A stretch of 64,000 bases of DNA from Alphaproteobacteria bacterium. GTDB taxonomy: Bacteria; Pseudomonadota; Alphaproteobacteria; DSM-16000; Inquilinaceae. The stretch covers positions 1 through 64,000 of the forward strand of contig JANQGH010000070.1 in assembly GCA_028277405.1 (NCBI GenBank), written 5' to 3'. Under the pieces are notes generated by a model that had not been told where the DNA came from, made no database searches, and saw nothing but the letters and a program-made list of their open reading frames with translations. The position numbers and the translations under genes were made by a program. Below, in pieces: positions 26,764 through 36,167 of this stretch (the first letter of the stretch is position 1; the number at the start of each line of letters is the position of its first letter).

Positions 26764-28218
26764 ATGACCCGATCGGCGATTCGGTTCGTGCATCGGGGCG
26801 CGGTCACGACGTTGGACGGTTTCGCGCCGACGCGGACGGTGCTGGAGTATCTGCGCGAGGATCTGCACCTGACCGGCACGAAGGAAGGCTGTGCCGAGGG
26901 CGACTGCGGCGCCTGTACCGTCATCCTTGGCCGTCCGGCCGATGACGGCACGCTCCGCTTCGAGGCGATGAATGCCTGTATTCTGTTCGTGGGTTCCCTG
27001 GACGGCGCCTGGCTGATCACGGTGGAGGATCTCGCGGGTCCGGACGGCACGCTGCACCCCGTGCAACAGGCCATGGTCGACCATCATGGCTCGCAATGCG
27101 GCTTTTGCACCCCGGGCTTCGTGATGACCTTGGCGGCGTATCAACTGGCTGGTGCCGAGGCGGAGATCGGAACCATCAACAGTTGGCTGGCCGGCAACCT
27201 CTGCCGCTGCACCGGCTATGGCCCCATTCAACAGGCGGCCCGCGAGGTTGCCGGCACGGACCAGCCAAGCTGGTTTGCTCAACAGATCGACCGGGCCCTG
27301 CCCCTGCTGCAAGGCTTGGTCCGCGATACCGTGGATGTGGCCGGCGCCAACGGACGCTTCTTTGCACCCGAAAGCACTGATGGGCTGGCGGACCATTTGG
27401 AGGGTTACCCAGATGCCACGCTGGTGGCCGGCGCGACCGACGTCGGGCTGTGGGCAACCAAACAGCTTCGCGATCTGCCGCACTTAGTGAACGTGAAGTC
27501 GGCCCGCGACCTGGCCGAGGTCACGGTGACCGACGCGATGATCGAGATCCGCGGCGCGGCCACGTACACCGACGCCGTGCCCGCCATTCTGGCCGATTAT
27601 CCGGAAGCCGAGACTATGTTCGACCGCCTGGGCGGTGTGCAGGTCCGCAATGCCGGCACGATCGGCGGTAACATCGCCAACGGCTCGCCCATCGGCGACA
27701 GCCCGCCCTTCCTGATCGCGGCAGGCGCGCGCCTGCGGCTGCGCCGAGGCGATGCGCGGCGCGAGTTGGCGTTGGAGGATTTCTTCATCGCGTACGGCAA
27801 ACAGGATCTGCGCCCCGGCGAGTTCGTCGAGGCCGTGCTGCTGCCCCGGCGCAACCCCGACACGCTGTTCGGCGTCTACAAGATCTCCAAGCGGCGCGAC
27901 CAGGACATTTCCAGCGTCCTGGCCGCCCTGGCCATAACGGTCGATGGGTCCAGCGGTCTTTGCACCGACGCGCGGCTGGCCTTTGGCGGCATGGCCGGCA
28001 CGCCAGCGCTGGCGCGTCACGCCACGACTGCCCTCATCGGCCAGCCCTGGACACTGGCAAGTATTCGGCAGGCAAAATCGGCCCTGGCAGAGGACTTCGC
28101 CCCGCTGACCGATCATCGCGCCGCAGCCTGGTACCGGCTGGAAGTCGCCGGCAATGTGCTGGAGCGCCTCTATTGGCAGCATCAGGGCGACAACGTCGCG
28201 ACGGCGGCCCATGCCTGA
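26764..28218 (+). CDS. xdhA: xanthine dehydrogenase small subunit (2Fe-2S and FAD domains)
   Basis: 484 residues. The plant-type [2Fe-2S] domain is at the N-terminus (GCAEGDCGACTVILG) and a second [2Fe-2S] domain follows (SQCGFCTPGFVMTLAAYQL and NLCRCTGYGPI). From about residue 190 comes the FAD-binding domain (LVAGATDVGLWATKQ and GTIGGNIANGSPIGDSPP). It passes electrons from the molybdenum subunit to NAD+. It overlaps xdhB by eight bases (ATGCCTGA). Confidence 0.97.
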   Translation: MTRSAIRFVHRGAVTTLDGFAPTRTVLEYLREDLHLTGTKEGCAEGDCGACTVILGRPADDGTLRFEAMNACILFVGSLDGAWLITVEDLAGPDGTLHPVQQAMVDHHGSQCGFCTPGFVMTLAAYQLAGAEAEIGTINSWLAGNLCRCTGYGPIQQAAREVAGTDQPSWFAQQIDRALPLLQGLVRDTVDVAGANGRFFAPESTDGLADHLEGYPDATLVAGATDVGLWATKQLRDLPHLVNVKSARDLAEVTVTDAMIEIRGAATYTDAVPAILADYPEAETMFDRLGGVQVRNAGTIGGNIANGSPIGDSPPFLIAAGARLRLRRGDARRELALEDFFIAYGKQDLRPGEFVEAVLLPRRNPDTLFGVYKISKRRDQDISSVLAALAITVDGSSGLCTDARLAFGGMAGTPALARHATTALIGQPWTLASIRQAKSALAEDFAPLTDHRAAAWYRLEVAGNVLERLYWQHQGDNVATAAHA

Positions 28219-30526
28219 CGATACGACCATCGCGGCCAAGACCGCCTCGGTGAGGCGCCCGCTGGCCCACGACAGCGCGGCCGGCCATGTTTCGGGGCTG
28301 GCACGCTATGTCGACGACATACCGGAACCGCCCGCGACCCTGCATGCATGCCCGGGATTGAGCCCCGCTGGACCCGGCGCCATTCGTGCCCTGGATCTGG
28401 CGCCCGTACGGGCCGCGCCCGGCGTCGTCGCGGTGCTGACGGCCGAAGACGTGCCGGGCGAGAACAATGTCGGCCCGGTCGTTCACGACGAACCTGTCTT
28501 TCCGGAACGGTCCGTCGATTTCGCCGGTCAGCCGCTGTTCCTCGTGGTCGCCGAAGACCGGATGGCGGCGCGCATGGCGGCCCGGCTGGCGCAGGTCGAG
28601 ATCGAAGCGGCCGACGGCATCTACACAGTGGACAAGGCCCTTGAAGCGGGGCTCGAACTGCATCCGCCCACCAAGATGGCCCGCGGCGATGTCGAAAGCG
28701 TCCTGGCAACCGCCGCCGACCGGATCGAGGGCGAGATCCGCATTGGCGGCCAGGATCATTTCTATCTTGAGGGCCAGGTCTCGCTGGCGGTGCCGCAGGA
28801 GGGCGACGATCTCACGATCTATTGCTCGACGCAGCATCCGTCGGAAGTCCAGATGCTGGTCGCCCATGCGCTGGATGTGCCGATCGTCGCCGTCACGGTC
28901 GAGGTTCGGCGCATGGGCGGCGGCTTTGGCGGCAAGGAGACCCAGGCGGCACCATTCGCCGTGATGGCGGCCCTGGCCGCGAGCAAGCTTCGGCGGCCGG
29001 TAAAGCTGCGCCTGGATCGCGACGACGACATGATCGCGACCGGCAAGCGGCACGACTTTCTGGGCCGGTATTCGATCGGTGTGGACGATCAGGGGCTGAT
29101 CCAGGCGGCCGACATCACGCTGGCGTCGCGCTGCGGTTTCTCCCACGACCTGTCGCGGCCGATCAATGACCGGGCCATGGCGCATAGCGACAACGCCTAC
29201 TTCCTGCCGGCGGTACGGATCACCTCGCATCGATGCAAGACCCACACGGTCTCCAACACCGCCTTTCGCGGCTTCGGCGGCCCCCAGGGCATGATGGTGA
29301 TCGAGCGGGCGATGGACGCCATCGCGGCCAAGCTGGGCAAGGACCCGCTGACCATCCGTCGGCGCAACCTCTACGGCATCGGCGAGCGCAACCTGACGCC
29401 TTACGACATGACGGTCGAAGACAATGTCGCGCCCGCGCTTGTCGATCAACTGGCCGCGGAGGCCAACTACGCGGACCGGCGCGCCGAGATCGTCGCGTTC
29501 AACAGGAACGGCCGACTCACCAAGCGCGGCATCGCGCTGACCCCGGTGAAGTTCGGCATCTCGTTCACCAACACGTTCCTGAACCAGGCCGGCGCCCTGA
29601 TCCATATCTACCGTGACGGCAGCATCCATCTGAACCATGGCGGCACCGAGATGGGCCAGGGCCTGTTCATCAAGGTCGCCCAGATCGTCGCCGACGAGTT
29701 CGGCCTGCCGCTCGACCGGGTCAGGATCACGGCGACACGCACCGACAAGGTGCCGAATACCTCGGCCACCGCCGCGTCGGCCGGCACCGACCTGAACGGC
29801 CGGGCCGCACAAGAGGCGGCGCGGACCTTGAAGGCGCGGCTCAGCGACATGTTCCGCCGGCACACCGGGTCGAAATCCAACATCATCCGGTTTGCCGATG
29901 GCGAGATCACCGATGGGCATTTGACCCTGCCCTTCTTCCAGGTCGTCAGCCTGGCCTATTTCGATCGGGTCTCGCTGTCCGCGACCGGCTATTACCGCAC
30001 GCCGAAGATCAAATGGGACCCGGAGGCCGGCAAGGGGCGGCCGTTTCTCTATTTCGGCTATGGCGCCTCGGTGTCGGAGGTCGAAATCGACACGCTGACG
30101 GGCGAGTACGAGGTCCGCGCGGTCGACATTCTGCACGATGTCGGACGGTCGCTGAACCCGGCGGTGGATTTGGGCCAGATCGAAGGCGGCTTCATCCAGG
30201 GTATGGGCTGGCTGACCTGCGAGGAGTTGGTCTTCGACGACCGCGGCAATCTGAAGACCCACGCCCCGTCGACCTACAAGATCCCCTGCGCGGGCGACCG
30301 GCCCGAACGGTTCTCGATCCGCCTGTTCGACAATGAAAACAAGGAGGGCAACCTCTATCAATCCAAGGCGGTCGGCGAGCCGCCCTTGATGCTGGCGATC
30401 TCGGTCCACTCCGCGCTCTGCCACGCGATCTCCGGGGCCGGACCGGACCGCTGGTGGCCGAACCTGGACGCACCGGCGACACCTGAGCGGGTGTTGCGCG
30501 CTCTGACCGAGGCCAAGGCGCAATGA
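28211..30526 (+). CDS. xdhB: xanthine dehydrogenase molybdopterin-binding subunit
   Basis: 771 residues from ATG 28211 inside the xdhA stop. It contains the molybdenum-cofactor motifs QDHFYLEGQ, RMGGGFGGKETQAAPFA, FRGFGGPQGM, HGGTEMGQGLFIKVAQI and SATAASAGTDLNGRAAQEAAR, and the catalytic Glu region at the C-terminus (KAVGEPPLMLAIS). It hydroxylates hypoxanthine to xanthine and xanthine to urate. Size and order fit the bacterial XdhAB type. Confidence 0.97.
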   Translation: MPDDTTIAAKTASVRRPLAHDSAAGHVSGLARYVDDIPEPPATLHACPGLSPAGPGAIRALDLAPVRAAPGVVAVLTAEDVPGENNVGPVVHDEPVFPERSVDFAGQPLFLVVAEDRMAARMAARLAQVEIEAADGIYTVDKALEAGLELHPPTKMARGDVESVLATAADRIEGEIRIGGQDHFYLEGQVSLAVPQEGDDLTIYCSTQHPSEVQMLVAHALDVPIVAVTVEVRRMGGGFGGKETQAAPFAVMAALAASKLRRPVKLRLDRDDDMIATGKRHDFLGRYSIGVDDQGLIQAADITLASRCGFSHDLSRPINDRAMAHSDNAYFLPAVRITSHRCKTHTVSNTAFRGFGGPQGMMVIERAMDAIAAKLGKDPLTIRRRNLYGIGERNLTPYDMTVEDNVAPALVDQLAAEANYADRRAEIVAFNRNGRLTKRGIALTPVKFGISFTNTFLNQAGALIHIYRDGSIHLNHGGTEMGQGLFIKVAQIVADEFGLPLDRVRITATRTDKVPNTSATAASAGTDLNGRAAQEAARTLKARLSDMFRRHTGSKSNIIRFADGEITDGHLTLPFFQVVSLAYFDRVSLSATGYYRTPKIKWDPEAGKGRPFLYFGYGASVSEVEIDTLTGEYEVRAVDILHDVGRSLNPAVDLGQIEGGFIQGMGWLTCEELVFDDRGNLKTHAPSTYKIPCAGDRPERFSIRLFDNENKEGNLYQSKAVGEPPLMLAISVHSALCHAISGAGPDRWWPNLDAPATPERVLRALTEAKAQ

Positions 30527-31296
30527 CGGCGATCAAGGTGACGGTCGCCGAAACCCTCGGCTCCGCGCCGCGCGGGGCCGGTGCGACGATGATCGTGCGC
30601 GCGGACGGCCAGGCCGGTTCCATCGGCGGCGGGGCCTTGGAGAAGCGGGCGATCGAAGTCGCGCGTGAGATGTTGGCCGAGGGCACGGAGCATCTGGAGC
30701 TGCGACTGCCGCTGGGGCCGACACTGCAACAATGCTGTGGCGGCTATGTGATCCTGGACCTGACGGCAACAGAGCAATGCGACGTCGAACCCTACGACCG
30801 GCATGAAACGCTCTTCCTCTATGGGGCCGGCCATGTCGGCCGGGCCGTTGTCCAGGCGCTTTCACCCTTGCCTTTCGACATCGTTTGGGTTGACGCGCGT
30901 GAGGACTGGCGTCCGACAGCCGGCAACCACTGTTACGCCATTTCGGGCGACCCTCTAGCTGTCGCACGCGAGGCCACTTCTGACGCCTACCACCTGATCA
31001 TGACCCATGATCATGGTTTGGACCTTGCTCTGTGCGAGGTCTTGCTCCGGCGCAACGACACGGCCCATGTCGGCCTGATCGGGTCGTCCTCCAAGAAAGC
31101 GCGCTTTGTCAGCCAACTCCGCGCGCGGGGGCTGACCGAGGGCCAGATCGGGCGACTGGTCTGCCCGATCGGCGTCGTCGGCATCAAGGGCAAGGAACCG
31201 GCCGTGATCGCCGCCGCCGTGGTCGCCGAACTGCTGCTGGTGCGCAGTAGGCGCATGCGTATGACCGATCAAGAAGACGGCGCGCTGCATGCCTGA
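30523..31296 (+). CDS. xdhC: XdhC, molybdenum-cofactor insertion and sulfuration factor for xanthine dehydrogenase
   Basis: 257 residues, translationally coupled to xdhB (ATGA overlap). It shows the XdhC family pattern: GSAPRGAGATMIVRADG and GSIGGGALEKRAIEVA with QQCCGGYV, followed by a Rossmann-like C-terminal domain (LFLYGAGHVGRAVVQAL, MTHDHGLDLALCEVLL, VGLIGSSSKKARF). It binds Moco and hands the sulfurated cofactor to XdhB. The N-terminus starts slightly later than in many homologues but keeps the conserved first motif. Confidence 0.95.
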   Translation: MTAIKVTVAETLGSAPRGAGATMIVRADGQAGSIGGGALEKRAIEVAREMLAEGTEHLELRLPLGPTLQQCCGGYVILDLTATEQCDVEPYDRHETLFLYGAGHVGRAVVQALSPLPFDIVWVDAREDWRPTAGNHCYAISGDPLAVAREATSDAYHLIMTHDHGLDLALCEVLLRRNDTAHVGLIGSSSKKARFVSQLRARGLTEGQIGRLVCPIGVVGIKGKEPAVIAAAVVAELLLVRSRRMRMTDQEDGALHA

Positions 31297-32836
31297 CGCC
31301 CCGCTTCTGGAACTGGTCGGCATTACCAGACGCTTTCCGGGCGTGCTGGCCAACGATGACATCGACTTCGCGATCACGCCTGGCGAGATCCATGCGCTGT
31401 TGGGCGAGAACGGCGCCGGCAAATCGACCTTGATGAAGATCATCGCCGGGCTGCTGGCGCCGGACGAGGGCGAAATCAGGTGGCGAGGCCGACCCGTGAC
31501 AATCCGCTCGCCCATCGCCGCGCGCGATCTCGGCATCGGTATGGTGCACCAGCATTTCGCCCTCTTTGAGGGGCTGAGCGTGGCGGAGAACATCGCGCTC
31601 AGCCTGCCCAAGGCGGTGCCGGGGACGGCGCTGACCGGGCGGCTGAACGCGGTGGCCGAGCAGTACGGACTCAAGCTGGATCCGGACGCTCATGTCTTCG
31701 AACTGTCGGCCGGCGAAAAGCAGCGTATCGAGATCGTGCGGACCTTGCTGCAGGAGCCCAAGCTGCTGATCCTGGACGAGCCTACATCGGTCCTGACGCC
31801 GGGCGAGACAGAGCAGCTATTCGACACGCTGCGGCGGCTTGCCGCCGACGACACGGCCATCGTCTTCATCTCGCACAAGCTGCAGGAGGTGCGCCTTCTG
31901 TGCGATCAGGCCACGATCCTACGCGGCGGCCGGGTCGTGGCAGAATGCCGGCCCGCCGATGTGGACGCAGAGCAGATCGCCGAGTTGATGCTGGGCGACC
32001 GGCCGCCGGCGACCGAGCGCCAGGACCGGCAAGCGGGGGCGACGATCCTAAAGGTCAAAGATCTGGAACTGGCGCGATCGGGCGGCGCCAAGCCCCTTGT
32101 TGTCGGGGAACTGAGCCTGCGGGCGGGCGAGATCGTCGGCGTCGCGGGGGTCGCCGGGAATGGCCAGGAGGCGCTCTATCGCACGCTTTCGGGCGAAGAC
32201 CTGGCCGCACGCCCGGACTGCATCACCTACAACGACAAGCCGATCGGCCGCAGCGGACCCAACGCGCGCCGCGCCGCCGGTATCGCGTTTCTGCCGGAAG
32301 AACGGCTGGGCCACGCGGCGGTGCCGAACTTCACGCTGACCGACAACGCGCTCTTGTCGAACCTGATTGACCGAAGGCTGCACCGGCGCGGCTGGATCTT
32401 CCGCGGACGGCTGTCCCGCCGGGCCCAGGATATCAGCGACGGGCACGACGTCCGGCACAGCGGCATCGACCAGCTGGCCAGCGGCCTTTCAGGCGGCAAT
32501 TTGCAGAAGTTCGTCGTCGGGCGCGAGCTGGACAAACAGCCGGCCTGCCTGATTATCGATCAACCCACCTGGGGCGTCGACCCCGGCGCTGCAACCCGCA
32601 TCCGGGATGAGCTGCAGCGCCTTGCCGGAAATGGTGCGGCCATTCTGGTGATCAGCCAGGATCTGGACGAGTTGATCGGACTGTGCGACCAGCTCGCCGT
32701 CCTGCATGACGGCGTGCTGTCACCGACCCGGCCGGTTCAAGACTGGACCATCCACGCACTGGGCTTGGCCATGACGGGTGCCGAGCCCACGGCGCCAGCC
32801 GAGGCCGAGCCGGCACCGATGAGGGCCTTGCCATGA
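31289..32836 (+). CDS. nucleoside/purine ABC transporter, duplicated ATP-binding protein
   Basis: 515 residues with two ABC domains, as in importers of the RbsA/BMP (YufO, NupA) group. The first has a canonical Walker A (LLGENGAGKST), signature LSAGEKQRIEIV and Walker B LLILDEPTSVLTP. The second has a degenerate Walker A (GVAGVAGNGQEAL) and signature LSGGNLQKFVVGREL, as is usual. It powers the two permeases encoded next and overlaps xdhC by eight bases. Given the neighbours, the cargo is a purine base or nucleoside. Confidence 0.93.
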   Translation: MPDAPLLELVGITRRFPGVLANDDIDFAITPGEIHALLGENGAGKSTLMKIIAGLLAPDEGEIRWRGRPVTIRSPIAARDLGIGMVHQHFALFEGLSVAENIALSLPKAVPGTALTGRLNAVAEQYGLKLDPDAHVFELSAGEKQRIEIVRTLLQEPKLLILDEPTSVLTPGETEQLFDTLRRLAADDTAIVFISHKLQEVRLLCDQATILRGGRVVAECRPADVDAEQIAELMLGDRPPATERQDRQAGATILKVKDLELARSGGAKPLVVGELSLRAGEIVGVAGVAGNGQEALYRTLSGEDLAARPDCITYNDKPIGRSGPNARRAAGIAFLPEERLGHAAVPNFTLTDNALLSNLIDRRLHRRGWIFRGRLSRRAQDISDGHDVRHSGIDQLASGLSGGNLQKFVVGRELDKQPACLIIDQPTWGVDPGAATRIRDELQRLAGNGAAILVISQDLDELIGLCDQLAVLHDGVLSPTRPVQDWTIHALGLAMTGAEPTAPAEAEPAPMRALP

Positions 32837-33918
32837 TCCGGCTGGTGCCGCGCACCAGACCGTCCCTGCTGCTGCAGGCCGGTACCAGCATTCTGGCGGT
32901 GCTGCTGACCCTGCTGTTCGGCATGATTATGTTCGCACTGCTGGGCAATCCGCCGTTCGAGGTCTTGTCGGTCTTCCTGACCAGCCCTCTGTCCAGCCTG
33001 TTCGACATCAGCGACCTGCTGGTCAAGGCCGGCCCCTTGATCCTGATCGCACTGGGCCTCGCCGTCGGTTATCGCGCCAACATCTGGAACATCGGGGCCG
33101 AGGGCCAGTTCCTGCTCGGCTCCATCTTCGGCATGGGCGCCGTTCTGGCGCTGGGCAACCCGGCGACGATTTGGGCGGTTCCGATCGTCTTGATCGCGGG
33201 TGCTGTCGGCGGGATGCTGTGGGCGGCGATCCCGGCCGCTTTGCGCACCGCGTTCAATGCCAGCGAGCTGCTGACCAGCCTGATGCTGGTCTATGTCGCC
33301 CAGCAGTTGCTGTATTTCATGGTCAATCAGGTCTGGAAAAACCCGCTGTCGTTCGGCTGGCCTGAAACGGTGGAGTTGAACGAGGCCTTGCAGCTGCCGG
33401 CCCTGATCGACGGAACCGGTATCCATGCCGGGCTGATCATCGTGGTGACGATTGCCGCCGTGCTGGCCATCCTGACGTTCCGCACCACCTTCGGCTATCG
33501 CATGCGCATGGCCGAGCTGACGCCAAAAGCCCTGCGCTTCGCAGGCTTCGGCGAGAAGGCGACGATCTGGATCAGCCTGCTGTTGAGCGGCGGCCTCGCG
33601 GGCCTGGCCGGCGCCATCGAGCTGTCGGCGACGTTCGAGAAGCTGAACGACCAGTTCAGCCTCGGTTATGGCTTCACGGCCATCATCGTCGCGTTCCTTG
33701 GCCGGCTGAACCCGATCGGCATCGTGCTCGGCGGTTTGCTGGTCGGCTTCACCTTCGTCGGCGGCGACTGGATCAGAGTGTCCCACGGCATCAATGACGC
33801 GGCGGCCGACGTGTTCCAGGCCAGCCTGCTGTTCTTCGTGCTGGCCTGCGACCTGATCACCCGCTACCGGGTGCAGTGGGTCGGCCATGGCCACCAGAAG
33901 CGGGTGCCCGCCGAATGA
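32833..33918 (+). CDS. nucleoside-type ABC transporter permease (YufP/NupB-like)
   Basis: 361 residues with about ten membrane helices of the BPD_transp_2 family. The region GYRANIWNIGAEGQFLLGSIFG is the typical cytoplasmic coupling segment. It begins four bases before the stop of the ATPase gene. It pairs with the next permease to form the heterodimeric channel. Confidence 0.93.
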   Translation: MIRLVPRTRPSLLLQAGTSILAVLLTLLFGMIMFALLGNPPFEVLSVFLTSPLSSLFDISDLLVKAGPLILIALGLAVGYRANIWNIGAEGQFLLGSIFGMGAVLALGNPATIWAVPIVLIAGAVGGMLWAAIPAALRTAFNASELLTSLMLVYVAQQLLYFMVNQVWKNPLSFGWPETVELNEALQLPALIDGTGIHAGLIIVVTIAAVLAILTFRTTFGYRMRMAELTPKALRFAGFGEKATIWISLLLSGGLAGLAGAIELSATFEKLNDQFSLGYGFTAIIVAFLGRLNPIGIVLGGLLVGFTFVGGDWIRVSHGINDAAADVFQASLLFFVLACDLITRYRVQWVGHGHQKRVPAE

Positions 33919-34865
33919 GTGGCCTGTTTGAGTTCCTGATCAGCGATTTGCTGACGGTTTCCTTCGCCGTCGCGGTCATCGGCGCGGCGACACCCTTGCT
34001 GTTGGCCGCCACCGGCGAACTGATCGTCGAACGGTCCGGCGTGTTGAACCTGGGTGTCGAGGGCATGATGCTGGCCGGCGCGCTCGCCGGCTTCGCCGCG
34101 TCGCAAGAACTGAGCTATGCGGTCGGCATTCCGGCCGCCGCGCTGGCCGGCGCCCTTTTGGCGTTGATCTTCGCTTTCTTCAGCCAGACCCTGCTGACCA
34201 ACCAGGTCGCCACCGGCCTGGCACTGACCATTTTCGGCATCGGCATCACCAAGCTGATCGGCGAGCCCTATACCGGCACCCCGCTGGAACCCATGGCGCC
34301 GCTGTTCTCGGAAAGCCTGCAGCAGATCCCGGTAATCGGCCCGATCGTGTTCGGCCACGACCCGTTCGTTTACCTGTCAATCGTCGGCATCCTCGGCACC
34401 TGGTACTTCCTGTTTCGCACCCGCGCCGGGCTGATCCTGCGCGCGGTTGGCGAGGATCATAGCTCCGCGCACGCGTTGGGCTGTCACGTGGTCCGCATTC
34501 GCTATGCCGCGATCCTGGCCGGCGGCGCCTTCGCCGGGCTGGGCGGCGCCTACATGTCCATGGTCAAGACGCCGCAATGGAACGAGGGCATGACCGCCGG
34601 GTCGGGCTGGATCGCGCTGGCGCTGATCGTGTTCGCGACCTGGCGGCCGATGCGCCTGTGGCTCGGCGCCTACCTGTTTGGCGCCCTTTTGGTCCTGCAG
34701 TTGCGCATTCAGGGCACGGGCGTTTCGGTCGGCGTGACCTATTTCCTCACCATGGTGCCCTATCTGGCCACCATCGTCGTGCTCGTGATCATGTCGTGGG
34801 ACAAGGTGGCGCTGCGCCGCCACGCCCCCGCCAGCATCGGCAAGATATTCAAGCCGGCCTCGTGA
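33915..34865 (+). CDS. nucleoside-type ABC transporter permease (YufQ/NupC-like)
   Basis: 316 residues from ATG 33915 (ATGA overlap with the previous permease). It is a second BPD_transp_2 permease with the segment ERSGVLNLGVEGMMLAGAL, which marks the YufQ-type partner, and roughly eight to ten membrane helices. Together with the preceding ATPase, the other permease and the BMP proteins it makes a complete importer. Confidence 0.93.
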   Translation: MSGLFEFLISDLLTVSFAVAVIGAATPLLLAATGELIVERSGVLNLGVEGMMLAGALAGFAASQELSYAVGIPAAALAGALLALIFAFFSQTLLTNQVATGLALTIFGIGITKLIGEPYTGTPLEPMAPLFSESLQQIPVIGPIVFGHDPFVYLSIVGILGTWYFLFRTRAGLILRAVGEDHSSAHALGCHVVRIRYAAILAGGAFAGLGGAYMSMVKTPQWNEGMTAGSGWIALALIVFATWRPMRLWLGAYLFGALLVLQLRIQGTGVSVGVTYFLTMVPYLATIVVLVIMSWDKVALRRHAPASIGKIFKPAS

Positions 34866-34910
34866 CGGGGCCAAGTCCACCCCCGAGAAACCATCACAAC
34901 AGGAAGGTAG

Positions 34911-35993
34911 ATGATGAAGGGATTGAAAGCAGTTCTCGCAAGCGCCGCAGCAGCCGTGTCCTTGACGGCATTCGGGCCGGCGTCGGCCCAGGACGATCCG
35001 TTCCGCGTCGGGTACATCTATGTCGGCCCGATCAGCGACCATGGCTGGTCTTATCAGCACGATCAGGGCCGGCTGGCCGTCGAGGCGCATTTCGGCGACC
35101 AGGTCGAGACCCAGTATGTCGAGAATGTCGCCGAGGGTCCGGATACCGCGCGCGTGCTGCGCCAGTTGGCTAGCAGCGGCGTCGATATGATCTTCGCGAC
35201 CTCGTTCGGCTTTGGGGACTCGGTCATCGATATGGCCGAGCAGTTTCCCGACGTCTATTTCGAACACGCCACCGGCTACCAGCGGGCCGACAATGTTGCG
35301 ACCTATTCCGGCCGCTTCTATGAGGGCCGGACCATCCTCGGCAATATCGCCGGGCAGCTGACCGAAACCAACCAGATCGGCTATATCGCCTCGTTCCCGA
35401 TCCCGGAGGTCGTGCGCGGCATCAACGCCTTCGCGATCGAACTGCGCCGGGTCAACCCGAACGCCGAGGTCGACGTGGTCTGGGTCAACACCTGGTACAA
35501 TCCCTCGCTTGAGGCCGAAGCGGCAACGGCCCTGATTGACCAGGGCGCGGACATCATCGTGCAACACACCGACAGCCCGGCGGCCTTGCAGGTCGCGGAG
35601 GAGCGCGGCGTATATGCGTTCGGGCAGTCTTCCGACATGATCGCGTTCGCACCTGACGCACAGCTGACGGCCATCGTCGACGACTGGAGCCAATACTACA
35701 TCGATCGGGTACAGGCGGCGATGGACGGAACCTGGGCGTCGACGGACACCTGGGACGATATCGACGCCGGCATGGTTTTCATGGCCGACTACACCAACAT
35801 GCCCGACAATGTCGCCCAGGATGCCGAAGCGCTTGAGCACGCAATCGTCGCGGGGCAGCGGCACCCGTTCCAAGGCCCCATCTATGCCCAGGACGGGTCG
35901 GAGATCGTGGCCGAGGGCCAGGTCTTGGATGACCAGTCCCTGTTGACGATGGACTATTTCGTCGAGGGCGTGACCGGCAGCATGCCGAACTGA
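34911..35993 (+). CDS. BMP-family (Med-like) purine/nucleoside-binding protein, copy 1
   Basis: About 360 residues; either of two adjacent ATG codons at 34911/34914 may start it, after AGGAAGG. A Sec signal peptide ends near ASAQ; there is no lipobox, so the protein is periplasmic rather than a lipoprotein. The BMP fold shows VGYIYVGPISDHGWSYQHDQG, VDMIFATSFGFGD, YIASFPIPEVVRGINAFAIE and DIIVQHTDSPAALQVAEERG. It captures a purine or nucleoside for the upstream-encoded ABC system. A strong hairpin follows the stop codon and a paralogue comes next. Confidence 0.93.
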   Translation: MMKGLKAVLASAAAAVSLTAFGPASAQDDPFRVGYIYVGPISDHGWSYQHDQGRLAVEAHFGDQVETQYVENVAEGPDTARVLRQLASSGVDMIFATSFGFGDSVIDMAEQFPDVYFEHATGYQRADNVATYSGRFYEGRTILGNIAGQLTETNQIGYIASFPIPEVVRGINAFAIELRRVNPNAEVDVVWVNTWYNPSLEAEAATALIDQGADIIVQHTDSPAALQVAEERGVYAFGQSSDMIAFAPDAQLTAIVDDWSQYYIDRVQAAMDGTWASTDTWDDIDAGMVFMADYTNMPDNVAQDAEALEHAIVAGQRHPFQGPIYAQDGSEIVAEGQVLDDQSLLTMDYFVEGVTGSMPN

Positions 35994-36009
35994 CGCGCCG
36001 CGCATGCAC

Positions 36010-36042
36010 CGACGGGCGGCATATCGGCTATGCCGCCCGTCG
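36010..36042 (+). terminator. perfect 13-bp stem-loop between the two BMP genes
   Basis: CGACGGGCGGCAT (36010-36022) pairs perfectly with ATGCCGCCCGTCG (36030-36042) across a 7-base loop, 16 bases after the first BMP stop. There is no T-run after it. It can act as a partial terminator or as a 3' mRNA stabiliser that sets the level of binding protein against downstream genes. Confidence 0.65.
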
Positions 36043-36167
36043 CGATCCTGACGATAACGCTTGAAGGCCATCGGGCGGCGCCCGCACGTAATGTGATGCA
36101 GGCCACGGCTTCCCGGATTAGACTACCACGCGCCAATTAGATCACCAATCGCGCGAGAAACTGGCCC

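Noticed and set aside
28034..30523. 829-codon frame antisense to xdhB
   Set aside because: Antisense shadow with no recognisable motifs; XdhB signatures are complete on the plus strand.
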